From positions 12,307,395 through 12,371,394 of the forward strand of contig OX336345.1 in assembly GCA_946902875.1 (NCBI GenBank): 64,000 nucleotides of DNA. Direction: 5' to 3'. A program made the translations under genes and the position numbers. Numbering within the stretch: position 1 is the stretch's first letter; every line of letters begins with the position of its first letter. Source of the stretch: Nematopogon swammerdamellus (lineage: Eukaryota > Arthropoda > Insecta > Lepidoptera > Adelidae). This document shows, piece by piece, positions 36,301 through 45,769 of this stretch. The notes under the pieces were generated by a model, which was not told the DNA's origin, made no database searches, and saw nothing but the letters and a program-made list of their open reading frames with translations.

Positions 36301-39300
36301 TGTACTAACAACACGAAAACTTATTATAAGAGAAATTTCTCTTACCTAAATAGGTAGGTACATTTATACACCTATATAATATTTCGGTATTTGCATAAAT
36401 ATAAATGAAGAAATACTAAATAAAAAGCCCTGCTTTTAAAATATAAAATAAAAAAATTGCAACATAAATTTGTGATCTCGTAGAGAGCTCGTAATATTAG
36501 GATAATTTTATTTAAGTATAGAATTTTTTTTCAGTTTAACCGTTCTAATTGAGATGATAATAAAATTACCTGTAGCTGCGTCAGTTGTTTTTGCTGGTTA
36601 CCCGTCATTTGTGAGTTAAGTTTTAAAAAATGTGAAATAAGTCTTCTCAATTCCTTTCGTTTCATATTCTCCAATAAACCAGAAGGCACAAATCTTTCTA
36701 AACCAAATTCTCTCCTGAAAAAACATTGTAATTTTTTTGTAAATTTGATATTTAAAATATTGCAATTGGAACTTCGTTTAGTTTTAGGGTCTGACTAATT
36801 ATCATGCATTAGGTTAGGATGGCTAGAGGAGATTTAGCCAATATGATTCTCATTTTACTTCTCTGACATTTCGGAATACCTTCCTTAGTAAATGTTAGGC
36901 GACTCGACTTGTAGTCTGATTGCATAATATGCAGACACTCACTTAAGAGTCACGTTTAGAAATAAGCAATTGTCTATTCGTTAGAATACCTTGACCATAC
37001 CCAGCCATTAATCACATCAAAATACTCACTCAACAGCTTTAACAGTCAGCTTAGCCGTGGACAAGTTATTTGCAATCGCATGTTGGTGCATATGCAGCGC
37101 GGCGAGTCGCAACGCAACCTCCGGCTGCAACTCTGGCGCAAATCTCTCCTGCGCCACGTCGTTGCAGCACTGCAGGTACAGATACTCGAGTGCGGCCAGG
37201 TCCCGCTGCGCCAGCTCTGCGGCTGAACTGGGTACGAACGTTACGCGGAACAGACACCGCATCTTGTGCGCTCCTGGTCGCGCCGCTATCTGTGAAACAT
37301 AATGAGGGTTTTTCATGTAACCTGCCTTACATATATAAGGTGTTTCGTTAGTCATGTCAATAACTTCAGGAGGGTTACATACGCACTCAAACAAACACTT
37401 TACGCAAAAAAAAAAAACATATGTTTATAGGAGCATTTTTTCTCCTAACAAAAAAATTAAATCAAATGCGTAGCTGTAAAAACCAATCATAGTGACCTTG
37501 TGACTCACTTACAACAAACAGCTGTTCTGCGTATGAACATAGTACGGTCATTGATCCCGTACAATGCATGTTGCCTACTGTTACCCACAGGTTAATATTT
37601 AGGTAGCAAACATGTTTTGTTAAATTTCTCGAAAGGTAATGCTAAAAACATAGAATTTTTTTGCGTAACCTGTTTAATTGAGTGTGTATGTAACCCTCCC
37701 GAAGTTATTGGCATGACTAACGAAACACCTTATATAGGTAGGTGTTAATCCATTTTCAAAGACACGGTTCGACATACCTTCATCTGCAGCTTCAAATGTG
37801 ATTATATTATCTAAGAGGCGTTCCCTTACCACCAATGAAGTGAGGACGCCTAGAGTTTTACACGGTAGATGAATTTCAAACTATGTATGTAGCACCTTGT
37901 ATTCACGACGTAAACGCACTTATCAGAATTAGAAAGTAAGTGTTCCATATTCCAATGCCAATACCAAACAAAACTAATTGCTTCCTTACCCTTGCCAGCG
38001 ACTCCTTAGGGTCAAGCAGCGTGAGTTTATTTCGCCTCAAGCTCTTGACGTGCTCCACGACTAGACTGAAGTGCTCTTCCGCCGCTATACATAGCTTGTC
38101 CTTCAAGCTTCCGAACACGTCCTGAACTGTCGTGGTCGTGTCGTACTTGAACGACTTCGTCTGGCCGTTCTCGAGGAACACCTTCAGCACGTTTGCCATC
38201 GGCGGCAGGCAGAGATCGCCCAGAGAGAACGCTGATGGCTGCAATAGACATTTAGTACAAACATACGTTCTGGTGACTTTTGCTACTGTGAAATTTTATT
38301 CGTTGATACCTTTTGATGGCCTTGCCTATATCGAATGTTTGATTACGTTGCTTGCGCCAAAATATGTTCAGCAACGCATGCTGATGGCGTTGCCTACGCA
38401 AATTCTGATGGCACTGCCTACGCCGCGCCATCTGTGCTCAGCAGTTTAGAGAAAATATTATGATGTAAGTATATTTTAACTAAAAGTGTTTCTCTCGTGT
38501 ACTTACTGGGAAGAGCGGTGCACCGTTGACCTGCACGCTATCCGCGAAGCGCACCCGCGGCGGCCGCGCGCGCAACCTCGCGCGCTTCGCCGCGGAGAGG
38601 AGCGTGCTCTTGCGGCCGTGCGGCGCGACGCGCGCGGGCTGGCACACGCGCAGCACGACGCGCGACGAGCACGCGCGCACCGCAGCTATCACGTGCTCGC
38701 GCGCTGCTGACCGCACGTCCTCGCCATTCACGCAGAGGATCTCGTCTCCGGGCTCCAACTGCACATTACATTTTTGGTTGGAGCCCAGCGAGTAATGGAG
38801 CGAGCCATGCTGGGAACATCGCTACGTGATATGGTGCGTAACGAGGCAATCCGCCGACGCACTAAAGTAGTCGATATTGGATACCGGGTGGCTAAGCTCA
38901 AGTGGCAATGGGCTGGGCACGTCAGCCGAAGAGACGACGACCGTTGGAGTAACAGTCCTACACTGGCGGCCGTGGACAGAAAAACGGAGTGTGGGAAGAC
39001 CACCCGCCAGGTGGGATGACGACATCAAGTACGTCGGCGGAAAGCAGTGGTTCCATACCTCTGAAGGCCGGGAGGACTGGAGGAAAATTGGAGAGGCGTA
39101 TGTCCAGCAGTGGACGCTTACACGCTGACTGACTGACTGACTGACTAGCATTGCACCTACATAGTTCGTTCATTGATTGTATAAATAGGTAAACATAATT
39201 TTAACTGCTTATTTTGTTTATAACTGCAATTATATAATTTTATATACATATACGGTACAATAATGTGCACATATATTTAAATGTAGATTTAGAATTATGC

Positions 39301-42300
39301 ATATTTTGTGTTAGCTTTCACCTCAAGCATTATCCATAGTAATGTTTATTCTCGCACCTATGCTACACATTATACAACACATACCATACATTTCCCACAA
39401 TTCGAGATTTATCTATCATACACAAGTAACAAATTGTCACATTACAACAGACAAATTACATTTCACTCTTCCATGATTTCGATAGTAATTTTAATATTAC
39501 AATGTTGTAACATTTTCATAGTAAATATAAAAATCCTCTCACCATTGTTCGCGTGTTTAGTTCTCCCACGAGTGTTTACATCAGACGGGCAGACAGAGCG
39601 TGGTGTAATAGGTAGGAGTATAATATATACTATATCGTTGTGTCAAACTAAATTACAAGTTTGACGCTATTGCTGTGGAGACTTGCGGTGTGAAGACCGG
39701 ACGCCAAAGAGCTGGTGAAGCAGTTGGGCTAACTGCTTATGGAGGCGTCCGGGGACCGCGGTCGTGCCAGAGCGTTCTTCACTCAAAACATAAACTTGGC
39801 CATTCAACGGGGGAACGCTGCTTTGCTCCTTGCTTTAAAATAAAAAAAACCGGCCAAGTGCGAGTGGAACTCGCGTACCGAGGGTTCCGTATCGCCATGT
39901 CATAGCTAGGGCCACTCACGCCATCTAGATGGCGTGTTATGAAATGCTTCGTATTAAGGGTTAAATGTCATGATTAGTTAAAATGCTTCATAATCTATTC
40001 GGTAGATGGCGCGCGCGCATACACTTTTTGGTTTCTTCTAAGGGACCCGTGATTTTTTTACTCTTTCTTATTTTTATTATTTGTTGGTATATCAGCCATA
40101 ATAACACATATTCTGTGAAAATTTCAACGGGCTACCTATTACGGTTCAAGAGATACAGCCCTCGAACGGACGGACAGACAGACGGACGGACAGACAGACA
40201 GACAGACGGACGGACGGACGGGCAGACAGACAGACGACGGGCTGACAGACAGACAGACAGACAGACGGCGTAGGCTTTAATAGGGTCCCGTACCAGATAA
40301 GGAACCCTAAAAAGCTCTTCCATTAGGACTGCTGTCACAGTACCAATGGAAGAGCACTTCTCCCGGTTTACTGATTTCACGTTTGGTCAAATTTCACCTT
40401 TAATGACTCGTCACATCTTTAAATATAAACAATATCTTAACGCTTCTACTGGGTTACTATTTTTGGGTAACATCTTTCAAATTCAAATTCCAGCGACGAC
40501 CGCGCAATAGGTGCGTGTAAGACATGCCATATGATTTCATATCAAAAAGTCGTTATTTTTCAGTTTGAGTACCTACATTTTATAATCGAGTCGTGAATAG
40601 GTACGGTTATATTATATACCCGACCCCTTCACAACGAGCATAATAAATAAATAGCGCAGCGAACGTACATATAATGAAATTCCTCATGTCTCATGCATTC
40701 CAGACGACTGTAGCGAAGCGTGTTTTGAGACGAGAACTTTTTTATTTCGCGAAAAATATTTACAGAGAGCCAGCAAAGCTTTCAATATACATATAAAATA
40801 AACTCTCTCTAGAATTTTTTTTTATGTTATCCGGTACGGGTTAATGAGTCGGTGGGGCCAAACCACATGATCCGACCAGTCGATATCACCCCCGAGAAGA
40901 AAGGTGCCATATCGGAGACTTCAATTTGTATTGCTGACTTTACTGGACTAGAGGAGGACACAGCCGAGGCCGCTATGCGGCCGTCTTACATCCAGTACGG
41001 TGGTGTCAACCCAGTCAGCTACAATTTGAACCTACCACCTCATGAGGGGCAAGGGAAGGGACCTACACTACAGTTTTACACGGGTAAGCTGGCTCGTGCC
41101 CTGAGCAGTTTTAGTGATATTTTAGGTTTTGTCCCGCAGGAGCCGGCGTGAGACCACGGACTCGATATGGAGCTTCTGGGGCTTCTAGAATGGGAAATTG
41201 TCTTAGCCTTTTAAAATAGTGAGACTATAGAAAGTCGTTCCGTACTTACTGTAAACAAATGAGCAATTCAACACATACGGTGCAGGATCGCTCAATGTTC
41301 CATGCTGAACGAACACTGTTTGGATTGTATTTGGGGAAATATTCCCATTTACCACAAAACAGCGGCCGTTTACCCCTAGGCCACAACTTCCTCACTCTTT
41401 GCCACGTAAGAACGAGCAAAAAAAAACCTTGTTACTCAGGATGAAAAAAAAACCGCAAGTTCTTAAAGCCGATTCATAAGAAAGAAAGAAAGAAATAGTG
41501 TTTATCGCTAATCTAGGATCTGGCACAGCCTATGCCGCCACACACCAGCTCATTACTGAGGCTGTGAGTGCGATAACTGATTATCCTGCTGGAAACCACG
41601 GCGGAGAAGATGTTTCAGAATCGAAACAGCATAACCAAGGCTCGCCATCCTCGGTAACTCAGTGGAGTGATTGGTCGACTGCCGTTCGTGATCTTAAGTA
41701 CACATGAGCGCGGTCAGAACTTGCATAGGTGACCGTTCCACCGTTTAAGCTGACCGCTGTTTCCGATTACGACACGTAAAACTGTAGGTTCCTTCCATTA
41801 TTACCTAGTAGTGGTAGGGTTTAACCCGCCCAGGTTGTTACAACCAGAATGAAAGGTCGGTCGAAGCGATTATATAAATAGTTCGTGTTTTCCGTCCAGT
41901 TCAGTGTAGCCGGCACGACCAAAAAGGAAGCACCGATATGCACCCAGTTCGCCAAGGTGTATGTGCTGACATCACGGCTGATGTAGGTGATGTAGCCGAA
42001 CGTGTCAGTTTCAAAAATATTTAAGGCAGGTCTATCGGGATCCGAATGTGAGGCAAGACGAGTCACAGACGATTTGTGGGTTCGCTTAGTCTGTCTTAGA
42101 TACTATCACGGATGCTGCTCTGCGGAACTAGCATCCCTTATTCCCTGCCACCCGTCCTATCTCCACATGACTCGTCGCAGAGAGACTCAGCACCCTTTTG
42201 TTGTTGACATTGGGCTTTTGAGAACCCATCGGTTCTCTAAATCGTTTCTTTGTCGCACCGCTAGAGTGTAGAACTGTCTTCTGGCGAGTGTATTTCCTGA

Positions 42301-43192
42301 ATCCTTTAACCTAGGTGTCTTCAAGCGTCGTATTAACGGGCTAGACAGCCTAGCAACAGTCCGCAAATCTGCTGGCATGGCACATAAAGCGCCGTTTCGC
42401 GAGGAGAGGTGATTTTGGCTCTGTCGACTGCATCATTGGTCTCTCGGCACAGCCACCCATGCTGGTTTACATAAAAAAAGAGATAGTGACCTTGCCAACG
42501 CTCGGGGAGTTGTCCGTGACGAATCGCACGACGACCGGCCGCTCGGAGCCGGCAACGAAGCCGAAGCCCAGCTCGGCATTCCGCTCCAGCGTCACGTCCC
42601 TGGGCTCCGGCGGCGTCTCGCAGGAGCCGCCGTCGGGCGCCACGTACGTCGTCGTCTTGTTCACGTGGCTGCAGACAGTCGAGGACAGTTTTTTGTATGC
42701 CCCGAACAGTTTACATAGCAAAAGACTAGAATAAGATTTTCTATATGGAATCAAATTTAGTTTTGGATGAAACTGTATTTTATTTTGTATTAAATGTGAA
42801 TAGTATTTTGATATTTTTCCATGAAATTTCAATAATACCCCCGATTTAGGATTATCCCATATAATTTTGGTTCAACTTGCAATTTTATTTAAACCTGTAC
42901 TTCTGCCGTATAGATAATCCGTCGAATCCAAGAGTCTGCCCAATTCACGAATCTGTCGAGCAGCGAATCTGCCAAATCACGAATCTGTCCAATCCAGAAT
43001 CTGCCCAACACCAAACAAAGGATATTCACGAGTGTAAGGATAACATAAATTTGCACTCACTTGATGTAATAAGCCTTGACGCGACTGTCTTGGGCCTGCT
43101 CCCAGCCGTAGGGCAGTTCCTCTCCGCTGTCGTCGCAGCCTCCCGTCCAGCTCTCCGCTGGTGGCAGCCATCCGGCTGTTCTGGTCACGTGG
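27058..43192 (-). CDS. FRMPD4: FRMPD4-like WW-PDZ-FERM scaffold protein, 12 joined coding exons
   Basis: Twelve exons, each bounded by AG and GT splice sites, join without a phase break: 43192-43061, 42668-42491, 38758-38507, 38238-37990, 37289-37030, 36714-36570, 36264-36124, 34052-33895, 33541-33471, 33100-30168, 28575-28414, 27306-27058. The coding length is 4930 nt, or 1642 residues plus stop, with the 5' end open. Numbering from the first full codon, the order is WW (about 26-56), PDZ (66-145), FERM (about 200-528), a long disordered region (530-1500) and a helical C-terminus (1507-1642). This WW-PDZ-FERM order is typical of vertebrate FRMPD4/Preso, a postsynaptic scaffold that binds membrane receptors, actin regulators and phosphoinositides. 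The insect role is inferred. The protein ends RVFSP, so no classical C-terminal PDZ ligand is seen. Family assignment is firm; one-to-one orthology with FRMPD4 rather than FRMPD1 or FRMPD3 is likely but not proven. Confidence 0.93.
27399..27558. repeat. 160-bp near-perfect palindrome with internal tandem unit
   Basis: Arms of about 80 bp pair with one or two mismatches around 27478. Within each arm the unit ggcaacaaaggtcgtaaaag is present twice, so four copies occur in two orientations. It lies in the last FRMPD4 intron, 93 bp from the terminal exon. Confidence 0.9.
28060..28382 (-). mobile_element. type II SINE, copy 2, just downstream of an FRMPD4 exon
   Basis: Same alternative head as the copy at 5508 (tcatatcccttagtcgcc, cacacggtac). 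Its head end is about 32 bp from the exon at 28414. It is in the intron, in the same orientation as the gene. Confidence 0.75.
28414..28575 (-). CDS. FRMPD4: FRMPD4-like exon: C-terminal Ala/Gly-rich helices
   Basis: The 162-nt exon encodes TARSELTSCAVALVGASRTL, a Gly/Ala linker, and LADCLTPLRRLADLAQ; phase 0 at both ends, donor GGCACAG|GTAACT. The acceptor is unusual: TGTGTTACAG is preceded directly by the nine-A tail of a sense-oriented SINE, so a pyrimidine tract is missing. A second SINE starts about 32 bp beyond the donor. The exon may be skipped in some transcripts; because it is in phase, skipping would not break the frame. Confidence 0.85.
28587..28845 (-). mobile_element. type I SINE with its A-tail at an FRMPD4 3' splice site
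   Basis: The body ends in nine A residues on the minus strand, followed by tgtgttacag and then the exon at 28575. The far end is truncated near the B box. Same orientation as the gene. Confidence 0.78.
29130..29400 (+). mobile_element. type I SINE, diverged copy
   Basis: Contains the end of the 5S-like head (acatggatgggtaaccg), B-box ggttcggattcc, core and a shortened body. It has diverged more than the other copies. Confidence 0.7.
29788..29875. repeat. 88-bp hairpin with 30-bp arms
   Basis: cccttgagttgaaggcggta and its complement near 29850-29875 pair with one mismatch around a 28-bp loop. It lies in the FRMPD4 intron between the exons at 30168 and 28575. Confidence 0.8.
30168..33100 (-). 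CDS. FRMPD4: FRMPD4-like large exon: disordered Pro/Ser-rich region
   Basis: An uninterrupted 2933-nt coding exon with acceptor TTTTTTACAG|CACCAC (strong pyrimidine tract) and donor TTTCAG|GTGCTT. Translation gives APPYLSQHN and PAKWSYLNF directly after the FERM domain. Then follow acidic stretches, Ser-rich clusters, a motif LTPEEILSYIIPPPP, basic patches, and proline-rich runs (VLPPPPHLFLPPKKPPLPPV) that could bind SH3, EVH1 or WW domains. The exon ends with a helical segment (VAVEGLLQRLHLAAQKC). The size is typical of scaffold-protein tails. No repeat interrupts it. Binding partners are inferred from composition only. Confidence 0.95.
33207..33420 (+). repeat. LINE-tail repeat 'atcccgacaatcggg', copy 1
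   Basis: Contains tgtatcccgacaatcggga, ctcttgtaaattaca and actatcaagcagcaagtaag. Related copies at 51070-51255 and 59272-59492. It sits between two FRMPD4 exons, 51 bp from the microexon donor. Confidence 0.7.
33471..33541 (-). CDS. FRMPD4: FRMPD4-like exon: end of FERM F3 helix
   Basis: A 71-nt microexon with acceptor TGTGTTTCAG|CTACTT and donor ATATCG|GTAAAT. The split Gly codon joins the previous exon to give LVLAGYFRLATGLELAVDQE, the end of the FERM domain, followed by EPITEDI. Phase is 2 in and 1 out, and both neighbours match. Confidence 0.9.
33895..34052 (-). CDS. FRMPD4: FRMPD4-like exon: FERM F3 (PH/PTB-like) lobe
   Basis: The acceptor is GCGCATTGCAG|CCACAG and the donor TTAGCTGG|GTGTGT; 158 nt, in phase 0 and out phase 2. 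It encodes PIANLDELTGVRLTREDELS, strands LSFNVTVFLQRDRVLSFSMD, and the F3 C-terminal helix DRDAAEMALVLAG. The donor GTGTGT is weaker than the others in the gene. Confidence 0.9.
34053..36123 (-). other. FRMPD4 intron with a LINE fragment and a distant inverted pair
   Basis: Holds the LINE fragment at 35120-35650. About 31 bp at 34371-34407 (ctgtgcctccagtgaaaagg) recur inverted at 35962-35997, so they bracket 1.6 kb. The rest is AT-rich. Confidence 0.6.
35120..35650 (+). pseudogene. jockey-like LINE reverse transcriptase fragment
   Basis: A plus-strand frame contains FNASKTMIKYRR and LSVLGVELSYDLNIQRHIEG followed by KAKLATKYY. This fits the region after the catalytic core of jockey-superfamily reverse transcriptases. 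Stops and frameshifts break it. It lies in an FRMPD4 intron, antisense to the gene. Confidence 0.75.
36124..36264 (-). CDS. FRMPD4: FRMPD4-like exon: FERM F2/F3 junction
   Basis: The acceptor is TGTTTCAG|GCAAAA and the donor TCAGTG|GTGAGT; 141 nt, phase 0 at both ends. It encodes AKLHYLDIISSLPSYGAKCF, the FERM motif in which the chain enters the PH-like F3 lobe, then strand VLLISPKFGLSQIV. Confidence 0.92.
36570..36714 (-). CDS. FRMPD4: FRMPD4-like exon: FERM F2 lobe, middle
   Basis: The acceptor is TTTTTTCAG|GAGAGA and the donor CTACAG|GTAATT; 145 nt, in phase 2 and out phase 0. It encodes FGLERFVPSGLLENMKRKEL followed by helical RRLISHFLKLNSQM and a Gln-rich end. This matches the F2 helical bundle in FRMPD proteins. 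Confidence 0.9.
37030..37289 (-). CDS. FRMPD4: FRMPD4-like exon: FERM F1/F2 boundary and start of F2
   Basis: The acceptor is ATGTTTCACAG|ATAGCG and the donor GTTGA|GTGAGT; 260 nt, in phase 0 and out phase 2. It encodes MRCLFRVTFVPSS, then the F2 helices (AALEYLYLQCCNDVAQERFA, then ALRLAALHMHQHA). This is the YLYxQ...D pattern of FERM F2 lobes. A MITE begins 48 bp upstream of the acceptor. Confidence 0.92.
37337..37731. mobile_element. 395-bp MITE, AAGGTGTTTCGTTAGTCATG family, copy 2
   Basis: Same family as 14018-14396. It starts 48 bp upstream (in gene sense) of the FRMPD4 exon acceptor at 37289. Its inverted end supplies a chance ORF extension upstream of that exon. Confidence 0.85.
37990..38238 (-). 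CDS. FRMPD4: FRMPD4-like exon: FERM F1 (ubiquitin-like) lobe
   Basis: The acceptor is CTATTGCAG|CCATCAG and the donor GCAAGG|GTAAGG; 249 nt, phase 0 at both ends. After a short leader (PSAFSLGDLCLPP) it encodes a FERM F1 lobe: MANVLKVFLENGQTKSFKYD, then helix TTVQDVFGSLKDKL and strands ending TLLDPKESLAR. This lobe packs against F2 and F3 in FERM proteins. Confidence 0.92.
38507..38758 (-). CDS. FRMPD4: FRMPD4-like exon: second half of PDZ and basic linker
   Basis: The acceptor is AATGTGCAG|TTGGAG and the donor TTCCCA|GTAAGT; 252 nt, phase 0 at both ends. It encodes LEPGDEILCVNGEDV, the classical second half of a PDZ domain, then an Arg-rich linker (KSTLLSAAKRARLRARPPRV) and VRFADSVQVNGAPLFP. 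It is strongly GC-rich (CGCGCG runs) compared with flanking introns. An RTE LINE fragment starts about 17 bp upstream of the acceptor and supplies the sequence where a pyrimidine tract is expected. Confidence 0.93.
38776..39148 (+). pseudogene. RTE-type LINE, ORF C-terminus and (TGAC)n tail
   Basis: Two plus-strand frames give RRRTKVVDIGYRVAKLKWQW and AGHVSRR, then after a frameshift KRSVGRPPARWDDDIK and YVQQWTLTR-stop. This is the conserved C-terminus of RTE-clade reverse transcriptase proteins. The element ends in (ctga)n at about 39125-39148, as RTE elements do. It is 5'-truncated and its break point lies about 17 bp from the FRMPD4 acceptor at 38758. Confidence 0.85.
39838..40312 (+). mobile_element. 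'GGCCAAGTGCGAGT' element with (GACGG/GACAG)n core
   Basis: Begins aaaaaaaccggccaagtgcg, has an internal perfect 20-bp palindrome (39917-39936), a GACGG/GACAG microsatellite (40154-40268) and ends ggaaccctaaaaa. It is inserted in an older LINE-tail copy. It is the best-preserved of the family here; the copies at 325, 20462, 20631, 22234, 43388 and 45770 are fragments. Confidence 0.75.
40818..41085 (-). mobile_element. type III SINE, copy 3
   Basis: Poly(T) start, then diagnostic 'atatcacccccgagaag', 'ctggactagaggagga' and 'gggacctaca' at the far end. It lies in the FRMPD4-like intron between the exons at 42491 and 38758. Confidence 0.7.
41640..42015 (+). mobile_element. type I SINE, diverged copy in an FRMPD4 intron
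   Basis: Partial 5S-like head (gagcgcggtcagaac), core (aaactgtaggttcctt), body and a short A-rich end. It is followed at once by a LINE 3' fragment. Confidence 0.7.
42020..42478 (+). pseudogene. LINE (CR1/jockey-like) ORF2 C-terminus and 3' end
   Basis: Reads LRYYHGCCSAELASLIPCHP and HPFVVDIGLLRTHRFSKSFL, then a frameshift, then SFNLGVFKRRING. This is a common C-terminal module of lepidopteran LINEs. It ends in an A-run at 42472-42478, 12 bp from the FRMPD4 donor at 42491. A related 3' end is at 50690-51066. Confidence 0.8.
42491..42668 (-). CDS. FRMPD4: FRMPD4-like exon: end of WW domain and first half of PDZ
   Basis: The acceptor is CTGTCTGCAG|CCACGTG and the donor GGCAAG|GTCACT; 178 nt, in phase 2 and out phase 0. 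Joined to the previous exon it completes the WW domain (YYINHVNKTTTYVAPDG); the second signature Trp is replaced by Tyr (residue 52) while the closing Pro is kept. The PDZ then starts (RDVTLERNAELGFGFVAGSE), with GFGF as the carboxylate-binding loop. The poly(A) end of an oppositely oriented LINE lies about 12 bp beyond the donor. Confidence 0.93.
43061..43192 (-). CDS. FRMPD4: FRMPD4-like exon: N-terminal Trp-Pro segment and first half of WW domain
   Basis: The acceptor is TGTCCACAG|CCACGTG and the donor ATCAA|GTGAGTG; the 132 nt enter and leave in phase 2. The exon encodes HVTRTAGWLPPAESW, an acidic linker, then the start of a WW domain (LPYGWEQAQDSRVKAYYI) with its first Trp at residue 30. 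As I recall, vertebrate FRMPD3/4 have a similar Trp-Pro segment just before the WW domain. An alternative reading is that HVTRTAGWLPP is the second half of another WW domain, because the next exon also starts with CCACGTGA in the same phase. Confidence 0.85.
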
Positions 43193-43387
43193 CTGTGGAC
43201 AAAACGCATCCGGTTATTACAAGTGTCAAATCGGGAGAAATAACTTTTTCACAGTCACTTGATGGAGTGACATCGTATAAAATATGAGCTATCCTATTGA
43301 TATAGAATATGATACATCTAGTTCGGTGGGTGATCCCATACCAACTACCAACGTATCGAACGATAACTAGAGACAATTTTATTTACT

Positions 43388-43570
43388 TTTTTAGGTTTCC
43401 TTACCCCGTACGGAAGCCTACGCCGCCGTCTGTCTGTCTGTCTGTGTGTCCGTAGTCGGTCCGATGGCGTGTCGGTCGGTTAAAATTTTCACAGAATATG
43501 TGTTATTGTGGTGGATATAACAACAAATAATAAAACATATAAAAAGTAAAAAAATCAACCCACAGCCAAA
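43388..43570 (-). repeat. 'GGCCAAGTGCGAGT' element fragment
   Basis: tttttaggtttccttacccc, gccgtctgtctgtctgtctg, and acagaatatgtgttattgtg match the family. It lies just upstream of the FRMPD4 exon at 43192. A decayed SINE tail (43628-43700) follows. Confidence 0.6.
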
Positions 43571-44714
43571 TGGTTTTGAAGTGGTCGTTCGGCTACGTTA
43601 GTATAAAGGTTTGGAAGTCAGTTATTACTTTTTTTTATCTGACACGGTTGTCTACATAACCTACTACGTCCGAGGTGTACAGTAATGTTCATAAATATAA
43701 ATTATAACTTATAACAGTGTCTCTAGTAGGGTTGGAAAACATTTTCTTTGTAATGTTTATTTAGATTTTTTATCAACGATGAAAGAAAAAGGTCTTCCAT
43801 AATAGTTTTTTCTTCATAAATTGAACTTGATATTTGTATAGTTGTACACGCACAGGACACCGGAACTCACAGCTCGCGGAACGGAAGTGAAAATAAGATA
43901 ATCAAACATTTCAGTGGGCGAAATTAAATTCCTTCGGAAAATATTTAACCTTTTACTTTTTGGTAATATGTCTCCTTCTCGTCGCTATAAACACAAGCAT
44001 TGAACTATTTGATAAAATACGAGTGGGTAGTCCTGTTCAAGAAACAACATCCATATTTCATTCATTTCGTTCAAACTTTTCTAAATTAAATAATCCCCGC
44101 CCGCGGCCTCTGCTAACGTTATTTCTCAACGAAATATCTAATTCGTATTCGAGAACCATTTCGTCGTATAAAGGAAAGGAAAGAATTTTATACTTTATTT
44201 GTGATTTTTTTTCTTTTGCTTTTTCTTTCGAAATGTCGTTTTCTTATCGCATTATTCGGGAGTCACCGTCTCAGTTTATCTTTCTCCTTCTCAAATTATC
44301 AATTAGGTAATGCTAAAATTTCTAAAGATAAATTCCGCCGGTAATTGATTGCCTTTTCGGTACTGGAGCTGGCCGCGGCCCTGAGGGGACCAGGGATCAT
44401 CGCACGCCTATCCTCTCATCCTTCCTTTATTAGTATCCACAAAGAATAGATTACAAAACCGACCCACTTCATCTTGATACTTCGGCCAGGAAAGACTTTA
44501 TGCGATTAAGTGCAGCAAAGGAAATTGCTCTCTATCTGCATAGCAATTAATATTGCTTCGGAATGATCCGCGAAAGGACATTACTGCACTTTGGATTGCG
44601 TGAAGTCTTTCGTCGGAACGATCAGAAGAGCCTCAAGTGTCCTTCCGCGAACAATGGACTTGGTGTGGGTTCAAAAAGGAGATGGCCATTTTTTATGAAA
44701 ATTTTGACATTTTC

Positions 44715-44958
44715 CAATATTTTTTTTATGTAAACCGGTATTGGTGGCTGAGTCGGAGGTGGCTGAGTCACATGCTCCGAACAGCCAATATCACCTCCGA
44801 GAAGGTAGGTGCCATACCGGAGACTTCCCTGGATTGCTGGCTATAATGGACTAGAGGAGAACACAACCGAGGCTGCTATGCGGATATCTTACATCCAGTA
44901 CGGTGGTACCAACCCAGTCGGCTACCATTTGAGCCTACCACCTAGTAACGGGCAAAGC
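44715..44958 (-). mobile_element. type III SINE, copy 4
   Basis: Same family: 'aatatcacctccgagaag', 'acttccctggattgctgg', 'acccagtcggctacc', ending in the shared 'ctaccacctagtaa' core. Truncated at the head. Confidence 0.7.
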
Positions 44959-45769
44959 AATAATATAACAGCCCAAAACTAAAAAAATATGTCTGCATCT
45001 TGCCACCTAAATTGGAAAATCTAATAAACTCAATTAAATTGTCTGAGCGAGTGCTCTATTGCGAATAATAAAATCTACTTAAATTTCGGAGGAGACAAAA
45101 GAAAAATTTACATTCGAATTTTATAAGAAAATGCTGAAATCTAAATTATTTCTGCAAAGTCAATACCTATCTACCTATTGCAAATATAAATTATAGACAT
45201 CTTTAATGTTCTAATCGAAACAATGTTATGCTGAAAAGCTGTTTTGCGAGGTAGTACCACGAGCAATAAACTATAAAATGAATGAGTCAAGGATGAGTAG
45301 ATAATTTACACCTATAAATAGTCCCTTAACTTCATGTACATAATCATCCCCTTTGAATTTTACGGTCCTTCACTTTATACCCTTTAGATAGAACAGGGTC
45401 GTAAGACGGGGTTATCCTTTCCTTTGAGGGTAGAGCAGATTGTAGGCGGTAGTTTAGGCTTCTCAGCATTTGAATTTAGTTATCCTTTTGGGACTCACTG
45501 AACACTTTGATTCGCCTTCGTGCAAAATAAATAATTAAATTGAACCTTAATTAACATATTTTCTTAATAATAATAATATTTTGATCAAAATTGGTGGCGG
45601 AATTTTGGTTTTGGGTCCATGACGCTCATTCCTGTTTAGATGAAAAGACTGATTGTTTAACTGACAAGTATTTTATTGATTAAATTATCCCTGAGAAGAA
45701 AGCGCGATTGTTTTGTCACGAAACACAAGTGATGAACTATATGAATGTGTTTTTAAGTTTTATTGAGCT

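Noticed and set aside
37290..37394. In-frame extension of the FRMPD4 exon at 37030 to an upstream Met
   Set aside because: The extra codons come from intron and the inverted end of a MITE. The exon has a good acceptor at 37289, and the phase fits there.
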